A DNA stretch of 64,000 nucleotides, from positions 7,432,001-7,496,000 of the forward strand of contig NZ_CP140772.1 of the NCBI RefSeq assembly GCF_037893185.1. Direction: 5' to 3'. Position 1 is the first letter of the stretch, and the number at the start of each line of letters is the position of its first letter. Under the pieces are notes generated by a model that did not search any database, was not told the origin of the DNA, and saw only the letters and a program-made list of their open reading frames with translations. Of the stretch, positions 60,894 to 64,000 are shown in pieces. A program made the position numbers and the translations under genes. Source of the DNA: Chitinophaga sp. 180180018-3. GTDB taxonomy: Bacteria; Bacteroidota; Bacteroidia; Chitinophagales; Chitinophagaceae.

Positions 60894-61490
60894 ATGATTA
60901 AAACAGGAAATCCGATCATTAGCATATATACAGAAATGACACCTAACCCGGAAACAATGAAGTTTGTGGCAAACAAGCTGTTGTATCCCGGTAAGAGCAT
61001 TGATTTCCCGGATGAAGCCAGCGCAAAACCGTCTCCTTTGGCCGTGGAACTCTTCAGCTTCCCATTCATCAGGGGCGTGTTCATCATGGCTAACTTTATT
61101 ACGCTTACAAAAACCAGTGATACCGACTGGAACGATATAATCCCCACCGTGAAAGCCTTCCTGAAAGAATATCTGGAAGATTCCCGGCCTATTATCAATG
61201 AAGATGAGGTGGTTGTCACCAAATCTGCTGCCAGCAACGAAGTAAGCGCAGACGATACCGATGTGGTTAAACGTATCAAGGAATTGCTTGAAAACTACGT
61301 GAAACCAGCTGTAGAAATGGATGGCGGTGCTATTCAGTTTAAGGATTATGAGAACGGCACAGTGAAGCTGATGCTGCAGGGCTCCTGCTCAGGTTGTCCT
61401 TCTTCCATGATCACACTGAAAGCCGGCATCGAAGGTATGATGAAGCGCATGATCCCTGAAGTGAAAGAAGTGGTAGCAGAAGCAGAATAA
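60894..61490 (+). CDS. Nfu-type iron-sulfur cluster carrier
   Basis: 198 residues with two domains. The N-terminal Nfu domain (about 7-95) has YTEMTPNPETMKFV and PLAVELFSFPFIRGVFI. The C-terminal NifU domain (about 118-190) has VKPAVEMDGGAIQFKDYENG and the cluster-binding CSGCPSS. It hands assembled [4Fe-4S] clusters to apo-proteins. The architecture is that of mitochondrial NFU1 and of Bacteroidetes homologues, not the A-type-fused NfuA of E. coli. Ends in a clear terminator. Confidence 0.93.
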   Translation: MIKTGNPIISIYTEMTPNPETMKFVANKLLYPGKSIDFPDEASAKPSPLAVELFSFPFIRGVFIMANFITLTKTSDTDWNDIIPTVKAFLKEYLEDSRPIINEDEVVVTKSAASNEVSADDTDVVKRIKELLENYVKPAVEMDGGAIQFKDYENGTVKLMLQGSCSGCPSSMITLKAGIEGMMKRMIPEVKEVVAEAE

Positions 61491-61521
61491 GCCATAGTTG
61501 AGTGAATGATAGTGTTAAACG

Positions 61522-61554
61522 AAAGCACAGTCTTTATTGGCTGTGCTTTTTTTT
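61522..61554 (+). terminator. Terminator of the Nfu gene
   Basis: AAAGCACAG (61522-61530), loop, CTGTGCTTT (61541-61549), then T-run. Confidence 0.85.
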
Positions 61555-61586
61555 AGCATGCAGTTTCCATGTTAACAACCCTGTGG

Positions 61587-63305
61587 ATGAAGAAAACAGC
61601 GATTATTGATATGAAAGGATTCGGACTGATGATGGCCGGACTGGCGATTGCCATGACGCCGGCACAGGCACAGCAAAAGAAAGGTATCGACAGCACTGCT
61701 GCTGTTGTTACCTATGGCTTCAGCAGTAACGGGAAACCGGTACCGGGGAACGGGCTGCAATTATTTATCGATGGCCCGCGGGCCCATATTGTACCTGGCG
61801 GGAGTAAACAACAGGAGCAACAATACCTGCAGTTACACGAACAGGCTACCATGCAGGTACTTACACTGAATAACGGAGATGTATACACGCTGAAGAAGGG
61901 ATTCGGAGAATACGCTACCCCGGAACTGCTGCCGGATACTGCTACCATTCTCGGCTATGTTTGTAAGAAAGCAAAACTCTTTATCCGTTCCAATACCATA
62001 GAAGTATGGTATACCAACAACCTTAAGCTGAAAGGAACTCCCAGTATCAGTATTGCTCCCGGGCTCGGACTGGTGCTGAAAATAGTACGTAACGGCAACA
62101 GCGAAACTTTGGCGAAGAGCATTTCTTACCGGAAAATCACCCCGGCAGAACTGGCCTGGCCGGCAAATACCGGGACACTAACAGACGATGCTGCTTACAT
62201 GCGTCAGGTGATCGATAGCCGTTATACCACCATCCCCATATTCGATCAGGAGCAGATCAGCTGGGGCAACAATACCCCCAATCCATCAGGAGAGCAGGAA
62301 GGAATCACTTATCACTACGCGGGAGGCACTATCATCCTGAAAAAAGTTAAGCTGCCGGCACCGCGTAAAGGAGAGAACCTGTTCGCAGAGCTGACACAAT
62401 ACTCTAACGGGGATGCCTATGACCGCACAGGCGCTGTATTTATGATTCCGACAGACAAGCAGTTATCGTTTCTGGATGGCCTGCAGAAAGGCGTAGGGGC
62501 GTTACCGTTATTCACTGCCGCCAACGGGAAGAAGTATCAGGGAATGGTGGCAACAGACAATTACCTGCCAGCCCTGGAAATTCTGAGATTTTTTACTCCA
62601 TTCGGTGTAAGACAGTTTAACAATCAGGTGAAAATTGCCGGTTATAACTGGGCGGATTCAGTGATCTATAAGCAGGATATCACGGAACTGCACAGCCGCT
62701 TGCAGGGAGAAGTCTGGTTGGGCGTTTATATCGGCAACTATGATAAAGGCGGACATAAAGTAAGCCTGCGATTGAAATATTATCCCGGAGATCCGGAAGA
62801 TGAAAATAGGCCTGGTGGCAACTGGGTTTACCCGATCTTTAATACCACCAATCTGATGGAAATGGCCGGACAGGAATATCCTACCCTGTTCGATAAGGAT
62901 TCCCTGAAAGCAACGGTTGATATCCCGGCGGGTATCAGGCATCTGCAGTTACGATTCCTTACTACAGGCCATGGTGGCTGGGGAGGCGGAGACGAATTCA
63001 ATCCTAAGCAAAACGAGATTTTCGTGGATGGGAAAAGAGTGTATCACTTTATTCCCTGGCGCACCGATTGTGCTACCTACCGCTTATCGAACCCGGCATC
63101 CGGAAATTTCGGTAATGGTTTATCGTCGTCGGATCTGAGCCGTTCCAACTGGTGCCCGGGTACACTAACATCTCCGGTGATTATATCGCTCCCTGATATC
63201 GCCCCGGGCCGGCATACCATACAGGTAGCCATTCCGCAGGGAAAGCCGGAAGGAAGCAGCCAGAGTTTCTGGAATGTATCCGGAACACTGATAGGTGAGA
63301 AATAG
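61587..63305 (+). CDS. PNGase F-related secreted protein with GLPGLI-like N-terminus
   Basis: 572 residues from the MKKTAII start; starts at 61569 and 61611 are also possible. Signal peptide ends near MTPAQAQ. The first 200 residues look like the secreted GLPGLI-type region (ADIVTYGFSSN-like; ILGYVCKKAKLFIRSNTIEVWYTNNL). Residues about 320-570 resemble the two jelly-roll domains of peptide-N-glycosidase F: TTGHGGWGGGDEFNPKQNEIFVDG and RSNWCPGTLTSPVIISLPDIAPGRHTIQVAI. PNGase F removes N-glycans. The catalytic residues cannot be fixed here, so enzyme activity is only possible. Confidence 0.85.
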   Translation: MKKTAIIDMKGFGLMMAGLAIAMTPAQAQQKKGIDSTAAVVTYGFSSNGKPVPGNGLQLFIDGPRAHIVPGGSKQQEQQYLQLHEQATMQVLTLNNGDVYTLKKGFGEYATPELLPDTATILGYVCKKAKLFIRSNTIEVWYTNNLKLKGTPSISIAPGLGLVLKIVRNGNSETLAKSISYRKITPAELAWPANTGTLTDDAAYMRQVIDSRYTTIPIFDQEQISWGNNTPNPSGEQEGITYHYAGGTIILKKVKLPAPRKGENLFAELTQYSNGDAYDRTGAVFMIPTDKQLSFLDGLQKGVGALPLFTAANGKKYQGMVATDNYLPALEILRFFTPFGVRQFNNQVKIAGYNWADSVIYKQDITELHSRLQGEVWLGVYIGNYDKGGHKVSLRLKYYPGDPEDENRPGGNWVYPIFNTTNLMEMAGQEYPTLFDKDSLKATVDIPAGIRHLQLRFLTTGHGGWGGGDEFNPKQNEIFVDGKRVYHFIPWRTDCATYRLSNPASGNFGNGLSSSDLSRSNWCPGTLTSPVIISLPDIAPGRHTIQVAIPQGKPEGSSQSFWNVSGTLIGEK

Positions 63306-63359
63306 CAAATTTTCCGGGATGCAGCTACTGTATCCCGGAAATCTTATCATATTCGCATT

Positions 63360-63983
63360 ATGAACGATTTATACCAGGGATTTCTACAGGGATTACATGA
63401 GATGACCGGATGGGAATTGGTGGCTGTTTTCTTCGCAGTATTGTCTGTTATTTTCCAGAAAAACAACAACATCCTGGTTTATCCAACCGGTATCATCAGC
63501 ACAGGGATTTACACCTATCTTTTATCGCGAGCGCACTTCAAGCTATACGCAGATGCCATCCTGAATGCCTATTACCTTGTAATGAGTGTATATGGCTGGA
63601 TTTATTGGGCCAAAAAGGGGGCGTCCACTCCTCATACACCGGTGACGCATGCCGGAAAACGGGAACTGGGTACGGCAATATTAATCGCTGTGGGCGGATG
63701 GGGGCTCTTTTATTTCCTGTTAAGCCGCTTTTCCGACTCCAATGTTCCGGTGATGGATGCCTTCGTTTCCGCCACCGCCTGTGCCGGAATGTGGCTGCTG
63801 GCAAAGAGAAAGGTAGAAAACTGGATATTCCTGAATATTTCCAATCTGGCAGCCATTCCGCTGCTGTCCTATAAGCATCTTTACCCAACGGCCGCATTGA
63901 CGGTCTTTTTGTTTATCATTGCTGTTTTCGGGTATTTCGACTGGCGAAGAATTGTACGGGAAAGAGAAACACTCCATTCATGA
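63360..63983 (+). CDS. pnuC: Nicotinamide riboside transporter PnuC
   Basis: 207 residues with about seven membrane helices: WELVAVFFAVLSVIFQKNNNILVYPTGIISTGIYTYLL, LNAYYLVMSVYGWIYWAKKG and LAAIPLLSYKHLYPTAALTVFLFIIAVFGYFDW. NILVYP and YGWIYW belong to the PnuC signature. It imports the NAD precursor nicotinamide riboside; the next gene, overlapping by ATGA, would be the usual nadR-like kinase. It functions at the inner membrane. Confidence 0.93.
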   Translation: MNDLYQGFLQGLHEMTGWELVAVFFAVLSVIFQKNNNILVYPTGIISTGIYTYLLSRAHFKLYADAILNAYYLVMSVYGWIYWAKKGASTPHTPVTHAGKRELGTAILIAVGGWGLFYFLLSRFSDSNVPVMDAFVSATACAGMWLLAKRKVENWIFLNISNLAAIPLLSYKHLYPTAALTVFLFIIAVFGYFDWRRIVRERETLHS

Positions 63984-64000
63984 AGAAAGTAGTTGTAATA
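63980..64000 (+). CDS. Start of next gene (partial)
   Basis: ATG at 63980 overlaps the pnuC stop (ATGA) and reads MKKVVVI to the window end, the hydrophobic start of a Rossmann or P-loop protein. In Bacteroidetes pnuC is often followed by an ATPase of the NadR type, so this is a reasonable guess, but seven codons prove nothing. Confidence 0.4.

Overview
The window looks like a chromosomal segment of a Bacteroidetes bacterium, most likely of the Chitinophaga group. The supporting evidence is several promoters of the TTTG-N18-20-TAnnTTTG type, the near absence of Shine-Dalgarno sequences, and Bacteroidetes-typical families (DUF2480, DUF3472/DUF5077, an ECF sigma factor paired with a TM plus beta-barrel protein, a Nfu-type NifU protein, a TamB/TamA-like pair). 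Genus-level assignment is inference; no 16S gene is present.

Region 1 (about 0.6-16.1 kb) is accessory DNA behind a tRNA-Phe gene. A large serine recombinase ends inside the tRNA 3' acceptor strand. It is followed on the minus strand by small element genes: an excisionase-like HTH protein, a damaged DUF433 antitoxin, a sigma-region-2 fragment and hypotheticals. Cargo follows: an XRE regulator, a 1336-residue helical-repeat protein with a 112-residue companion, and two adjacent minus-strand proteins built from about eight 55-60-residue repeats around a Vsr-like nuclease domain. That last pair is bracketed by imperfect direct repeats. A sulfur-oxidation operon (two DsrE-like proteins and a TsdA-like dihaem cytochrome) and an AraC regulator complete the region. 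A 16-bp copy of the tRNA T-arm at 16123 repeats the one at 604, so the interval may be an integrated island.

Region 2 (16.1-31.6 kb) contains an Amj-type lipid II flippase, cardiolipin synthase, an ECF sigma factor with its partner, mnmG, ybeY, feoA and nadA, together with much non-coding DNA. Five parS-like palindromes lie at 22.4-27.5 kb. A degenerate palindromic-repeat array lies at 28.65-29.69 kb. Two clusters of DnaA-box-like 9-mers lie at 28.35-28.54 and 30.95-31.54 kb; the larger sits between divergent nadA and ppiD. Together these suggest that the chromosome origin and its centromere-like region are in this window.

Region 3 (31.6-64 kb) is ordinary core genome: PpiD-like foldase, DUF2480, CorA, a DUF3472 protein, RlpA, PoxB, the TamB/TamA-like pair, glutamate synthase GltB/GltD, a family 10-like glycosyl hydrolase, MscS channel, methylglyoxal synthase, ferritin, Nfu, a PNGase F-related protein and PnuC. 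A perfect 51-bp inverted repeat fills the gap between two convergent genes at 56.04-56.17 kb.
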